Part shown: positions 53,456-62,139 of the stretch, piece by piece | How the letters are laid out: every line of letters begins with the position of its first letter | Numbering within the stretch: position 1 is the stretch's first letter | Notes under the pieces: model-generated | What the model saw: the letters and a program-made list of their open reading frames with translations, nothing else | Database searches by the model: none | Told to the model about the DNA's origin: nothing | Origin: Gordonia phthalatica | GTDB lineage: Bacteria; Actinomycetota; Actinomycetes; Mycobacteriales; Mycobacteriaceae | DNA length: 64,000 bases | NCBI RefSeq assembly: GCF_001305675.1 | Contig: NZ_CP011853.1 | Location: forward strand, 1,550,001 to 1,614,000 | Direction: 5' to 3' | Program-made: the position numbers and the translations under genes

Positions 53456-54129
53456 GGCACGAACCGATAGCCGAAGCCGCGAACCGTCTCGATGTGGCTG
53501 GGACCGTCGGTCGAGTCGACTTTGGACCGCAGCCGTTGGATCGCGTTGTCGACCAGGCGGGAGTCGCCGAGGAAGTCCTGATCCCAGGCGAGGCGCAGGA
53601 GTTGATCGCGGCTCAGAACCTGACCGCGGTGATCGGCGAAGGCGAAGACCAGCCGCTTCTCGGTGGGGCTCAGCCCGAGCGAGACACCGTCGCGGAGGAC
53701 GTCGGCGGCGTCGCGGTCGAGGACCAGATCGCCGAGAGTCTCCGTCGACGATGCGGCGGGTTCGACGGTCGTCTCGACCCTGCGCACGTTCGCTTTGATC
53801 CGCGCGTCCAGAACTCGGGGGCTGACGGGCTTCAACACGTAATCGTCGGCACCGGACTCCAGACCGGCGACCATGTCGATGTCGTCGCCCCGCGCGGTCA
53901 GCATCAGGATCGGCACCGCACTGAACGTCCGGATGCGGCGGCACAGTCCGAAGCCGTCCTCACCGGGCAGGCCGATGTCCAGGACCACGGCGTCCGCGGC
54001 GTGAACCAGCGTCGGCAGATCGGCCCCGGGATCGCGGTCGGCGGTCGTCACGGCGTAGCCGAGTCGGGTGAGCGACAGCTCGAGCGCGGCGACGATGCTC
54101 GGATCGTCTTCGATCAGAAGGAGGTTCAC
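53452..54129 (-). CDS. OmpR-family response regulator
   Basis: This 225-residue regulator has a receiver domain with E7-D8-D9 and phospho-acceptor D51 (AVVLDIGLPGEDG), Lys in YVLKPV, and a winged-helix DNA-binding domain (SPTEKRLVFAFADHRGQVLSRDQLLRLAW). It is paired with the following kinase. A PAP2-like gene is 15 bases upstream on the same strand, so the three are probably one operon. Confidence 0.93.
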   Translation of the reverse strand: MNLLLIEDDPSIVAALELSLTRLGYAVTTADRDPGADLPTLVHAADAVVLDIGLPGEDGFGLCRRIRTFSAVPILMLTARGDDIDMVAGLESGADDYVLKPVSPRVLDARIKANVRRVETTVEPAASSTETLGDLVLDRDAADVLRDGVSLGLSPTEKRLVFAFADHRGQVLSRDQLLRLAWDQDFLGDSRLVDNAIQRLRSKVDSTDGPSHIETVRGFGYRFVP

Positions 54130-54144
54130 CCGCGCTGCATCCCT

Positions 54145-54795
54145 TCACCCTCGCAGTGGCTGCCGCCAGTCTGGCACACCGGCCGGCCCGACCCGGCGAT
54201 GCGCGCGGGTCCAGACCGGCACCGCGTATTCGGCGAGCGCGGCGACGGCGACGGCCAGCAGGACTCCGCCGATGACGTCGGACGGCCGATGCCAGAGCAG
54301 GCTCACGACACCCGCCGACACCGCGGCGACGACGGTCAGGACGATCGGAGCGACGGCGGGGAGCACCCGACGCGGCACCACCGCGCAGATCGCGATGGCC
54401 ACGGCGGTGAACGCGGCGACCGTCTTCGACGGGAACGAGTTGAGCTGCCCGATGCCGAGGGTCGGGCGGTCGAGGCCGGCCTGCAGGATCACAGCGGCGA
54501 CGGTGGTGCCGAGCACGACCAGGCAGGCGTTGGCGAACAGTCGGACGGATCGTCGACCGAGGCAGACGGCCGCGATCACCGCCGCCGCGGCGAACAGGAT
54601 CGGTATCTGCAGGCGGCCGAGGGTGCCGAACGTCGGCACGTCGTGCCCGGTCAGCGCGCCGAGGGTGAGCATCGCGTCGTGGTCCACCACCTGTCCCGAA
54701 TACGAGACGACGAGCACTTGATAGACGACGGCCATCGCGGCGAGCGCGGCAGCGCCGACGATGAGGGGAGCGATTCGTGTGGTCATGCCGACCAT
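54145..54795 (-). CDS. PAP2-like membrane protein with altered phosphatase motif
   Basis: This 216-residue protein has five or six membrane helices. The order of PAP2 motifs can be followed: AGLDRP, FPSKTVAAF and SLLWHRPSDVIGG. The second motif is normally PSGH; here it reads PSKT, so the catalytic His is missing and phosphatase activity is doubtful. Start is ATG 54795 or ATG 54786. It is likely co-transcribed with the two-component system, perhaps as a sensor partner or target (inference). Confidence 0.75.
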   Translation of the reverse strand: MVGMTTRIAPLIVGAAALAAMAVVYQVLVVSYSGQVVDHDAMLTLGALTGHDVPTFGTLGRLQIPILFAAAAVIAAVCLGRRSVRLFANACLVVLGTTVAAVILQAGLDRPTLGIGQLNSFPSKTVAAFTAVAIAICAVVPRRVLPAVAPIVLTVVAAVSAGVVSLLWHRPSDVIGGVLLAVAVAALAEYAVPVWTRAHRRVGPAGVPDWRQPLRG

Positions 54796-54878
54796 GCTGG
54801 CGTTCGGATTCGGCGGCTCCGCGTCTGCGGCGTCGCAGCTCTGTCGCAATCGTGTCGCAAGAAATATTCTGGCGATGA

Positions 54879-54905
54879 TGTCGAGAACTCGCCGTCCGCG
54901 CCGTC
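54879..54905 (+). promoter_or_regulatory. ECF42-type promoter (TGTCGA-N17-CGTC)
   Basis: TGTCGA (54879-54884), a 17-base spacer and CGTC (54902-54905) match the ECF42 promoter signature as I recall it (TGTCGA at -35, CGWC at -10). It lies 50 bases before the YCII gene that precedes an ECF42 sigma gene, so autoregulation is likely. Confidence 0.65.
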
Positions 54906-54954
54906 CCAGGTGTGAACGCGACCAACCGGGTCGCGCCAACGCAGGAGAATCGTC

Positions 54955-55362
54955 ATGGCCAAGTACCTGATGCTGAAGCACTACCGCGGCGCGCCGGCCG
55001 CCCGCAACGACGTCCCGATGTCGGAGTGGACGCCGGACGAGGTGACCGCGCACATGCAGTACATGAACGACTTCGCGCATCGCCTCGTCGAGACCGGAGA
55101 GTTCGTCGCCTCGCAGGCACTCGCCCCGGAAGGTGCGTGGGTGCAATACGGCGGGGAGGGGAAGCCGCCGGTCACCGACGGTCCGTTCGCCGAGACCAAG
55201 GATCTGATCGCCGGGTGGATGATCATCGACGTCGACACCTACGACCGCGCCGTGGAGCTGGCCGGGGAACTCTCCGCGGCACCCGGTGCCGGCGGTCGTC
55301 CGCTGCACGAGTGGCTCGAGCTGCGTCGTTTCTACGACGACGTCCCCGGCTCCGACGCCTGA
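54955..55362 (+). CDS. YCII/DGPF-domain protein, ECF42 partner
   Basis: This 135-residue protein has the YCII-related fold with YLMLKHYRG at the start and the DGPF signature VTDGPFAETKDLIAGWMIIDV. Such proteins are nearly always encoded beside ECF42 sigma factors and are their usual targets; their biochemical role is unknown. AGGAG precedes ATG. The sigma gene follows after 13 bases. Confidence 0.9.
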   Translation: MAKYLMLKHYRGAPAARNDVPMSEWTPDEVTAHMQYMNDFAHRLVETGEFVASQALAPEGAWVQYGGEGKPPVTDGPFAETKDLIAGWMIIDVDTYDRAVELAGELSAAPGAGGRPLHEWLELRRFYDDVPGSDA

Positions 55363-55375
55363 TCCGGTCGCGTCC

Positions 55376-56542
55376 GTGGACTCCGACCTCATCCGCACGC
55401 TGGGACCGCAGGTCCTGACGATCCTCCTCGGTCGCGGTGCCGACTTCGCCGCGGCCGAGGACGCCGTCCAGGAGGCCCTGGTCGAGGCGTTCGTCGGCTG
55501 GCCGGATCGTCCGCCGCGCGACCCGAAGGCCTGGTTGGTCACGGTCGCGTGGCGGAAGTTTCTGGATGCGACGCGGTCGGAGGCGGCGCGCCGTCGTCGT
55601 GAGGAGACCACGGCGGCCGAGCCCGTGGCGGGCGACGTCGTCGACGCCGACGAGTCGCTGACGCTGTACTTCCTGTGCGCACATCCGTCGCTGAGCCCGT
55701 CGTCGGCCGTCGCCTTGACCCTGCGCGCCGTCGGCGGTCTCACCACCCGGCAGATCGCGGACGCCTACCTGGTGCCGGAGGCGACCATGGCGCAGCGGAT
55801 CAGCCGCGCCAAGAAGACGGTGTCGGGGGAGCGGCTCACCGTTCCCGGCGATGTCGCGACCGTCCTGCGGACCCTGTACCTCGTGTTCAACGAGGGCTAC
55901 TCCGGCGACGTCGACCTCGCGGCGGAGGCCATCCGGTTGACGCGCGGACTGTCGGAGGCGGTCGATCATCCGGAGGTCGCGGGCCTGCTGGCGTTGATGC
56001 TGCTGCACCACGCGCGTCGCCCGGCGCGCACCGGTCCGGACGGCGATCTGGTCCCCCTCGCCGAGCAGGACCGCGCCCGATGGGACACCGCGTTGATCGC
56101 CGAGGGTGTCCGCGTGTTGCAGAACGCGTTGGCTCGCGATCGGCTCGGCGAGTACCAGGCGCAGGCGGCGATCGCGGCGCTGCACGCGGACGCGCAGACC
56201 GTCGAGGAGACCGACTGGGTGCAGATCGTCGAGTGGTACGACGAACTCGTCGCGCTGGCCGACACCCCGGTCGTCCGGCTGAACCGGGCGGTCGCGGTCG
56301 GGGAGGCCGATGGTCCGCGGGCGGGTCTCGCGGCGCTGTCGGACCTCGATCCGTCGCTGCCGCGGTACGCCGCGGTCGAGGCGCATCTCCGAGAACGCGA
56401 CGATGATCTGGCGGCGGCCGCGCGGCTGTATGTCGAGGCCGCCGACCGTGCACGCGACGTCGCCGAGCGGAACCACCTGATCAAGCAGGCGGCGCGGATT
56501 CGCGAACGGATACAGTCGCGGGCATGGCCTCCCCGCGACTGA
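55376..56542 (+). CDS. ECF42 RNA polymerase sigma factor with TPR-like extension
   Basis: This 388-residue factor has a sigma-2 region (AAAEDAVQEALVEAFVGWP, PKAWLVTVAWRKFLDATR) and a sigma-4 region (LRAVGGLTTRQIADAYLVPEATMAQRISRAKK). A helical C-terminal extension of about 200 residues (TLYLVFNEGYSGD, VRLNRAVAVGEADGP, AHLRERDDDLAAAARLY) is characteristic of group ECF42 and needed for its activity. No anti-sigma gene is adjacent. GTG 55376 is the first start after the YCII stop. Its 3' end overlaps the pentapeptide gene by 19 bases. Confidence 0.9.
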   Translation: MDSDLIRTLGPQVLTILLGRGADFAAAEDAVQEALVEAFVGWPDRPPRDPKAWLVTVAWRKFLDATRSEAARRRREETTAAEPVAGDVVDADESLTLYFLCAHPSLSPSSAVALTLRAVGGLTTRQIADAYLVPEATMAQRISRAKKTVSGERLTVPGDVATVLRTLYLVFNEGYSGDVDLAAEAIRLTRGLSEAVDHPEVAGLLALMLLHHARRPARTGPDGDLVPLAEQDRARWDTALIAEGVRVLQNALARDRLGEYQAQAAIAALHADAQTVEETDWVQIVEWYDELVALADTPVVRLNRAVAVGEADGPRAGLAALSDLDPSLPRYAAVEAHLRERDDDLAAAARLYVEAADRARDVAERNHLIKQAARIRERIQSRAWPPRD

Positions 56543-57183
56543 CCCGCAAACCGAAGATCGACTCCCTCGCGCTGAGCGGCCTCGACGACCTCGACGCCGA
56601 GGTGATGGCCGCCTACGAGACGGTCGAGTTCGGTCGCTTCGACGATGTGGAACTGGTGTCGCGCGACCTGTCCGGCATCACGCTGACCGACTGCGAACTG
56701 ACCGGCGTCACCGTCGAGGACGTCGAATGGAACGGCAGCCGCATCTTCGACACGGTGCTCACGTCGGTCACCGCTCCGCGGATGTCATTGCCGCGCAGTT
56801 CGGTTCGGAACGTCCGCATCAACGGCAGCCGCATCGGCGCCTTCGACCTCTTCGAGGGCAAGGTGCGGTCACTGGTGATCGAGGGCTCCAAGCTCGGACT
56901 GGTGAACCTGCGCGGCAGCGATGTGCGCGACATCCTGTTCCGCGACTGCGTCATCGACGAGTTGGATCTCAGTGAGGCCACTGTCGCCCGCATGGCGTTC
57001 GAGAACTGCACCCTCACGAGCCTGGAGGTGCATCAGGCCAAGCTCAGCGACGTCGATCTCCGTGGCCTCTCCGTCGAGACCATGCGCCACCTCGACGGGC
57101 TGCGCGGCGTCACCATCGACAACGAGCAGTCGCTCCGGTTCGCCGCTCACTTCGCGGCGCATCTGGGCGTGCGGATCGAGTAG
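56524..57183 (+). CDS. Pentapeptide-repeat-like protein
   Basis: This 219-residue protein contains a run of beta-helix coils with the degenerate A(D/N)LXX pattern (DLSGITLTDCELTGVTVEDVEW, INGSRIGAFDLFEGKV, DILFRDCVIDELDLSEATV). Related proteins such as MfpA mimic DNA and bind gyrase, but that cannot be concluded here. ATG 56524 lies inside the sigma gene, so translation is probably coupled. Confidence 0.8.
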   Translation: MASPRLTRKPKIDSLALSGLDDLDAEVMAAYETVEFGRFDDVELVSRDLSGITLTDCELTGVTVEDVEWNGSRIFDTVLTSVTAPRMSLPRSSVRNVRINGSRIGAFDLFEGKVRSLVIEGSKLGLVNLRGSDVRDILFRDCVIDELDLSEATVARMAFENCTLTSLEVHQAKLSDVDLRGLSVETMRHLDGLRGVTIDNEQSLRFAAHFAAHLGVRIE

Positions 57184-57186
57184 CGG

Positions 57187-57609
57187 TCAGCCCTTCACCG
57201 CGAACAGTTCCAGCGCGATGTTGTCGGGGTCGCGGAACTCCAGGATCCAGGCCTCGCCGATGTCCTTGACCGGCTCGTGCGCGATGCCCTGAGCGTCGAG
57301 GGCTGCGGCCGCATCGTCGATCGCGGCCTTGTCCGCGACGGACAGGGAGATGTGGTCGAGGCCGACGCGGTTCTCGTCGAACCTGTCGGTGCCGGGTGCG
57401 ACCGGTCGCAGTCCGAGCAGGTTGTTCCCCACGTGGTAGAGCACTCCGCCGAAGAGGAAGGCCAGCTTCTCCCTGGTCGCCTCGTCGGCGTCGGCGGGGA
57501 CCTCGGCGAAGACCGGCAGGCCGAACACGGCGTCGTAGAAGGCGCGCGACCGTTCGATGTCGGTGACGGTGAGACGAACGTGGGAGATACCAAGTGGGAC
57601 AATGGACAT
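57187..57609 (-). CDS. VOC-family (glyoxalase/dioxygenase superfamily) protein
   Basis: This 140-residue protein has the paired beta-alpha-beta-beta-beta modules of the VOC fold (ISHVRLTVTDIERSRAFYDAVFGL and LDHISLSVADKAAID). Candidate metal residues are H in ISHVRL, H in LDHISL and E in IALELF. Substrate unknown. ATG 57609 gives the family N-terminus; upstream codons in frame are not conserved. It is convergent with the pentapeptide gene and divergent from the DUF385 gene. Confidence 0.82.
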   Translation of the reverse strand: MSIVPLGISHVRLTVTDIERSRAFYDAVFGLPVFAEVPADADEATREKLAFLFGGVLYHVGNNLLGLRPVAPGTDRFDENRVGLDHISLSVADKAAIDDAAAALDAQGIAHEPVKDIGEAWILEFRDPDNIALELFAVKG

Positions 57610-57688
57610 ACTTCGAGTATGCGCCTCGTCCAGCGCGACGTGTAGAGCGAATTCTCGACTGACCACAACCGACCCGGGAGGCCTCACG

Positions 57689-58144
57689 ATGGCTGAGAAA
57701 CAGACCCCGTTCTTCATTTCGAAGATCGCGAAGTATCTGCTCAAACCGATGTCGCAGTCGAACTCGTGGCTCTATCGCCGCACCGGCGGGCGGGTGATGG
57801 GCAGCCTCGGCGGTCGCGATCTCTGCCTTCTGACGACCATCGGCCGGAAGTCCGGGCAGGAGCGCACGCAGGCGCTGCTCTACGTCGCCGACGGTGACGA
57901 CGTCCTGCTCGTCGCCGCGCAGGGCGGGCTCCCGAAGAACCCGATGTGGCTGCTGAATCTGCGCGCCGATCCGCACGTTCGGATCCAGCGCGGCCCCACC
58001 ACGATGCCGATGATCGCGCACGAGGTCGACGATGCGGAGCGCGCCGAGCTGTGGCCGCGGCTGGTGAAGCACTACTCCGGGTGGGGGCAGTACCAGTCGT
58101 GGACCGACCGGGTGATTCCCGTGGTGCGGTGCACTCCTGCCTGA
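57689..58144 (+). CDS. Deazaflavin-dependent nitroreductase-family protein (DUF385)
   Basis: This 151-residue protein is of the split beta-barrel F420-dependent type related to Ddn. Core motifs are LCLLTTIGRKSGQERTQALLYV, VAAQGGLPKNPMWLLNLRADPHV and HYSGWGQYQSWTDRVIPVV. It probably uses reduced F420 to reduce quinones or similar compounds; substrate unknown. ATG 57689 has GGGAGG ahead. Confidence 0.88.
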   Translation: MAEKQTPFFISKIAKYLLKPMSQSNSWLYRRTGGRVMGSLGGRDLCLLTTIGRKSGQERTQALLYVADGDDVLLVAAQGGLPKNPMWLLNLRADPHVRIQRGPTTMPMIAHEVDDAERAELWPRLVKHYSGWGQYQSWTDRVIPVVRCTPA

Positions 58145-58204
58145 CCGCGCGAGGTTCCACCGTTGATCGGAGCCCCGTCGCGGGGCCCGAACAACGATGA
58201 GAGA

Positions 58205-58290
<86 letters not shown>

Positions 58291-58340
58291 GCGCACGACT
58301 GTGCCGTGATGCAGTGTCACTGTACCGGTAGGCTCAGGCG

Positions 58341-59843
58341 GTGATTCGCTACCCTCTGGACGCTCCGGAAATCGTCGATGCGCTGGGCCGAGGTCTTCGC
58401 GCGGCGGGCTATTCGTCGGAAGGCATCGACGGACTGCTCGGCCCCGAGGCCGGACAGGCGCTGGTCGGGGGAGTGTGGTGGCCCGCGCTGCGGCAGACGC
58501 GGCGCGCGGACGACGACGAGGCCGCGCTCGCGACCCTCATCCGACTGTTCCTGCTCGGCTCCACCGAACCGGCCGCCGACGTCGACGCAGCGCTCCCGGA
58601 CGTGGGCGTCGCCGCACTGCTCGACCAGCAGGTGATCGAGGAGGCCGACGGCGGTGTGCGCGCAATCCTCGACATCCGACCGCACGGCAGCGATGCGGCC
58701 GACTACCTGGTCGTCGCCGACCAGGACGCGTCGATGCGGCCGGGACCGGTCCGGCACGACCACGTGCTGGGCATCGGCGGCGCGTCGATGTCGCTGGCCC
58801 AGGCCGTGATCCGCACGCCGTTCGCGCGGGCACTGGATCTCGGAACCGGCTGCGGCGTGCAGGCGTTGCACATGTCGTCGCACTGCGACCAGATCGTCGC
58901 GACCGACACCAACGCCAGGGCGCTCGCGCTCGCCGCGGCCACCGCGCGACTCAACGGCCTCGACTGGGATCTCCGCGACGGCAGTCTCTTCGACCCGGTG
59001 GGCGACGAGACGTTCGACCTGATCGTCTCCAACCCGCCGTTCGTCGTCGGCACCGGCGCACAGGATTACATCTACCGGGACTCCGGCATGGTCGGCGACG
59101 GCATCAGCCGCGCGCTCATCGAGCAGATCGGCGACCATCTGAATCCCGGCGGCGTCGCGCAGATCCTCGCCAACTGGGTGGTCCGCGACGTGGACGCGTG
59201 GGACGAGCGGGTCCGCGAGTGGGTCGAGGCGACGGGGCTCGACGCGTGGGTGGTGCAGCGCGAGCTCGCCGACCCGATCAGCTACGTCTCGCTCTGGGTC
59301 TCGGATGCGGGGGAGTCGGTGGTCGACGCCGCCGAGCGCGGCGCCCGCTGGCTCGACTGGTTCGAAGAGGAAGACATCGTCGCCATCGGCATGGGGTCGA
59401 TCACCTTCCGGAAGCCCGCCGAGCCGCGCCAGCCCGACGTCGTGATCGAGGAGATCACCGCGGCCGGCCAGGAGGTGACCGGCTTCGAGGCACAGGCGTT
59501 CTGGGCGCGACGCGACTTCCTCCGCGACAACTCCGACGCCGACCTCCTCGCCTCACGGCTCTCCACGTCCCCGGTGTTCCTGGAGACGCAGTCGCTGCCC
59601 GGTGACGACGGATGGCAGCAGGTGAGCGCGTCGGTCACCCGGCCGGGCGGCCCGGGCGCGGTGCTCGCCGTCGACGAGGTGCTGACCGCACTGTTCGCGG
59701 GCTGCCGCGGCGAGGTTCCGCTCGCCGCGCTGATCTCGCTCATCGCCGACTTCCACGGCGTCGAGGCGGATGCACTCGCGCAGGTGGCGATGCCGGCGAT
59801 CCGCGAGGCGATCGGCCGCGGGATCCTGTATCGGGCTGATTAG
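58341..59843 (+). CDS. Class I SAM-dependent methyltransferase
   Basis: This 500-residue protein has a helical N-terminal domain of about 150 residues, then a methyltransferase core with motif I ALDLGTGCGVQALH and the NPPF motif IVSNPPFVVGTG, typical of N-methyltransferases acting on amide or amino nitrogen of RNA, DNA or protein. A C-terminal domain of about 190 residues follows. The substrate is not evident. TAGGCT (58329-58334) lies 6 bases before GTG, predicting leaderless mRNA. Confidence 0.85.
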   Translation: MIRYPLDAPEIVDALGRGLRAAGYSSEGIDGLLGPEAGQALVGGVWWPALRQTRRADDDEAALATLIRLFLLGSTEPAADVDAALPDVGVAALLDQQVIEEADGGVRAILDIRPHGSDAADYLVVADQDASMRPGPVRHDHVLGIGGASMSLAQAVIRTPFARALDLGTGCGVQALHMSSHCDQIVATDTNARALALAAATARLNGLDWDLRDGSLFDPVGDETFDLIVSNPPFVVGTGAQDYIYRDSGMVGDGISRALIEQIGDHLNPGGVAQILANWVVRDVDAWDERVREWVEATGLDAWVVQRELADPISYVSLWVSDAGESVVDAAERGARWLDWFEEEDIVAIGMGSITFRKPAEPRQPDVVIEEITAAGQEVTGFEAQAFWARRDFLRDNSDADLLASRLSTSPVFLETQSLPGDDGWQQVSASVTRPGGPGAVLAVDEVLTALFAGCRGEVPLAALISLIADFHGVEADALAQVAMPAIREAIGRGILYRAD

Positions 59844-59852
59844 GAGCGCGGT

Positions 59853-60482
59853 CTACTCCGTCGCCAAGCGGATCCCGAAGCCGACGAGCGCGAAGCCTGC
59901 GACCAGGTCGATGCCTCGGCGGATCCGCGGAGTCTGCATCCACTTCCCGATCTTCTCCGCGGCCAGCACCAGCGCGGCGAAGTACACGAAGGTCAACGCG
60001 AGGTAGATGAGGCCGAAGCCCAGCGTGGTCCAGGCCGCGGAGTAGCCGGCTGGCACGAAGCCGGGGAGCAGCGTGATGAACATGATCCCGATCTTCGGGT
60101 TCAGGATGTCGGTGAGGAACCCGGTGAAGAATCCCGCACGACGACCGCCGGGAGCGGACATCGCGACGGTCCCGCCGGTCGGCGAGGCGGAGCGCATCCG
60201 CCACATCGACCACAGCGTCTGGGCGCCGAGGATCACCAGGTAGCAGCCGCCGACGATCTTCAGGATCTCGTAGCCGATCTCGCTCATCTGCAGAATCGCC
60301 GAGAGGCCGAGCACCGCGGCGATGATCCAGACGGTCAGACCGGCCAGGACGCCGAGCGAGGTGCGGATGCCGCCGGAGCGACCGTCGCGTGCCAACCCGC
60401 GCATCACGACGAGGGAGTCGGGCCCGGGCAGCAGCACCAGGAGGAGCGACGCGAAGGTGAAGGAAGCGATGGCCGTCAGCAC
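59853..60482 (-). CDS. LysE-family transporter
   Basis: This 209-residue exporter has six hydrophobic segments and the LysE/RhtB signature LLVLLPGPDSLVVMRGLARDGRSGGIRTSLG near the start. Members export amino acids or homoserine derivatives; the substrate is unknown. GTG 60482 has TACCAT 6 bases ahead. It is convergent with the methyltransferase gene. Confidence 0.9.
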   Translation of the reverse strand: MLTAIASFTFASLLLVLLPGPDSLVVMRGLARDGRSGGIRTSLGVLAGLTVWIIAAVLGLSAILQMSEIGYEILKIVGGCYLVILGAQTLWSMWRMRSASPTGGTVAMSAPGGRRAGFFTGFLTDILNPKIGIMFITLLPGFVPAGYSAAWTTLGFGLIYLALTFVYFAALVLAAEKIGKWMQTPRIRRGIDLVAGFALVGFGIRLATE

Positions 60483-60604
60483 TGGTCAATGGTAGGGCCG
60501 GTAGCGGACGCGAATAAAATTCACGGTGAGATAATTTCTCGACTTGCGGTGACGTGACCGGGAGAGTGATTGCTCACAGGGGAAACTCAACCGTCAGGAA
60601 GCAC

Positions 60605-60829
60605 ATGACCACCGAACAGCTGGATCACCTCGTCACCACCTCGCGGTGGGATCGCTTGAACCCGGGCGTGCGCGTGGCCATGATCATCGCGTTGATCGCG
60701 CCGATCGTCACCGTCGTCGTCGCCGACACCGACTGGGTCCGCTACCTCGCTGCGGCAGCAGTCCTCGTGGTGGCACTGGCCTTCGGCTGGGTGCGCGAGA
60801 CCGACGGACTCAGGGTGCCGTTGAACTGA
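60605..60829 (+). CDS. Small membrane protein
   Basis: This 74-residue protein has two hydrophobic segments (VAMIIALIAPIVTVVVA and YLAAAAVLVVALAFGWV) and short polar ends. I do not recognise the family. AGGA lies 4 bases before ATG 60605; an upstream in-frame GTG (60554) lacks a site. A strong terminator follows, supporting a real transcript. Confidence 0.65.
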   Translation: MTTEQLDHLVTTSRWDRLNPGVRVAMIIALIAPIVTVVVADTDWVRYLAAAAVLVVALAFGWVRETDGLRVPLN

Positions 60830-60842
60830 CCGCCAAGGCATC

Positions 60843-60875
60843 GAAACCCCCGTACCGACTCGGTGCGGGGGTTTC
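60843..60875. terminator. Bidirectional terminator
   Basis: GAAACCCCCG (60843-60852) pairs with CGGGGGTTTC (60866-60875); ACCG/CGGT inside extends the pairing. It lies between the convergent small-membrane-protein and PLP-enzyme genes and has T-tracts on both strands. Confidence 0.9.
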
Positions 60876-60894
60876 TGCTGCGGTAGGGCGGTGC

Positions 60895-62139
60895 TCAGCT
60901 CACGGAGCAGGCGGTGTCCAGGGCAGCGGCCAGATCGGCCTTCAGATCGTCGACGTCCTCGAGTCCGACCGAGAAGCGGAGATGGCCGTACTTCTTGAAG
61001 CCCTCCGGGTATGCGGCGACGCGGGGACCGGTGGTGCCGACGTGGACGATCAGTGACTCGTCGTGTCCGACGGAGACCGCCGAGGTGATGATCTTCAAGT
61101 CGTTGACGAACCGGCTCTGCGTGGCCGGATCGCCCTTGAGTGCGAACGCCATGATGGCGCCGTACCCGCCGATGCCGCGGCCGGGATCGCCGAACTGCCG
61201 CTTGGCGACCTCGTGCTGCGGGTGGCTCTCGAGGCCCGGGTAGGCCACATAGGCGACGCGGTCGTCCGCCTCCAGGAAGCGGGCCAGCTCCAGTGCGGTC
61301 TCCTGGTGCTGACGCAGACGCAGGGGCAGCGTCACCGAGCCGCGCATGATGAGCCAGGCGTTGAACGGGGAGATCACGCCGCCGACGTCGACCATGGCCT
61401 CCGAACGGATCGGGTCGACGAGATCGGCGCGACCGATCACGGCGCCGCCCATCGCGTCGCCGTGGCCGTTGATGTACTTGGTCAGCGAATGCACGACGAG
61501 GCCGGCGCCGTCGTCCAGCGGACGGTACAGCGGCGGCGGGGTGAAGGTGGAGTCGACCATGAGGACGATGCCGCGGGCGTCGGCGATCGCGGCCAGCGCG
61601 GCGATGTCGGCGACCTTGGTCGTCGGGTTCGCGACCACCTCGGTCGCGATCAGCTTGGTGTTGGGACGGATCGCGGCGACGACGGCGTCGAGGTCGGTGA
61701 TGTCGACGAAGGTCGCCTCGATGCCGTACTTGCGGGGGAGCAGCGACGTCCACAGCTTGTAGGTGGCCTCGTAGGTGGTGTCCGAGACGAGCACGTGGTC
61801 GCCGACGCTCACGTGACCGAAGAAGACCGCGTGCAGCGCCGCGACGCCGGTGGCGAGGGCGACCGCGTCCTCTCCGTGCTCCAGGGCGCACAGCTTGTCC
61901 TGCAGAGCGATCTGATTGATGCCGGTGTTGCGGGTGTACGTCAGGTGCTCGGGATTCGACCAGTCCATGGTCGACGGATCCTTGGGCAGGTGATACGAGT
62001 TCGCCATGATGATCGGGACGCGAATGGCCTCGCCTTCACCGTCGGCGTGATTGCCGCCGTGGACGCTCAGCGTCCGCTCACCGATGGATCCGGGAACCTT
62101 CTTGTCCGGCCTGTTCGTCGGGTTGTCGCTGCCGCTCAC
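60895..62139 (-). CDS. Trans-sulfuration PLP enzyme (Cys/Met metabolism family)
   Basis: This 414-residue fold-type I PLP enzyme belongs to the cystathionine gamma-synthase/lyase and methionine gamma-lyase group. YTRNTGINQIALQDKL, ATGVAALHAVFF, VVDSTFTPPPLYRPL-like MVDSTFTPPPLY and the PLP lysine in HSLTKYINGHGDAMGG are present. The exact reaction is not decidable; the PIIMANSYHLP N-terminus suggests the gamma-lyase-like subgroup. GTG 62139 overlaps the upstream membrane-protein gene by 62 bases. Confidence 0.85.
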   Translation of the reverse strand: MSGSDNPTNRPDKKVPGSIGERTLSVHGGNHADGEGEAIRVPIIMANSYHLPKDPSTMDWSNPEHLTYTRNTGINQIALQDKLCALEHGEDAVALATGVAALHAVFFGHVSVGDHVLVSDTTYEATYKLWTSLLPRKYGIEATFVDITDLDAVVAAIRPNTKLIATEVVANPTTKVADIAALAAIADARGIVLMVDSTFTPPPLYRPLDDGAGLVVHSLTKYINGHGDAMGGAVIGRADLVDPIRSEAMVDVGGVISPFNAWLIMRGSVTLPLRLRQHQETALELARFLEADDRVAYVAYPGLESHPQHEVAKRQFGDPGRGIGGYGAIMAFALKGDPATQSRFVNDLKIITSAVSVGHDESLIVHVGTTGPRVAAYPEGFKKYGHLRFSVGLEDVDDLKADLAAALDTACSVS

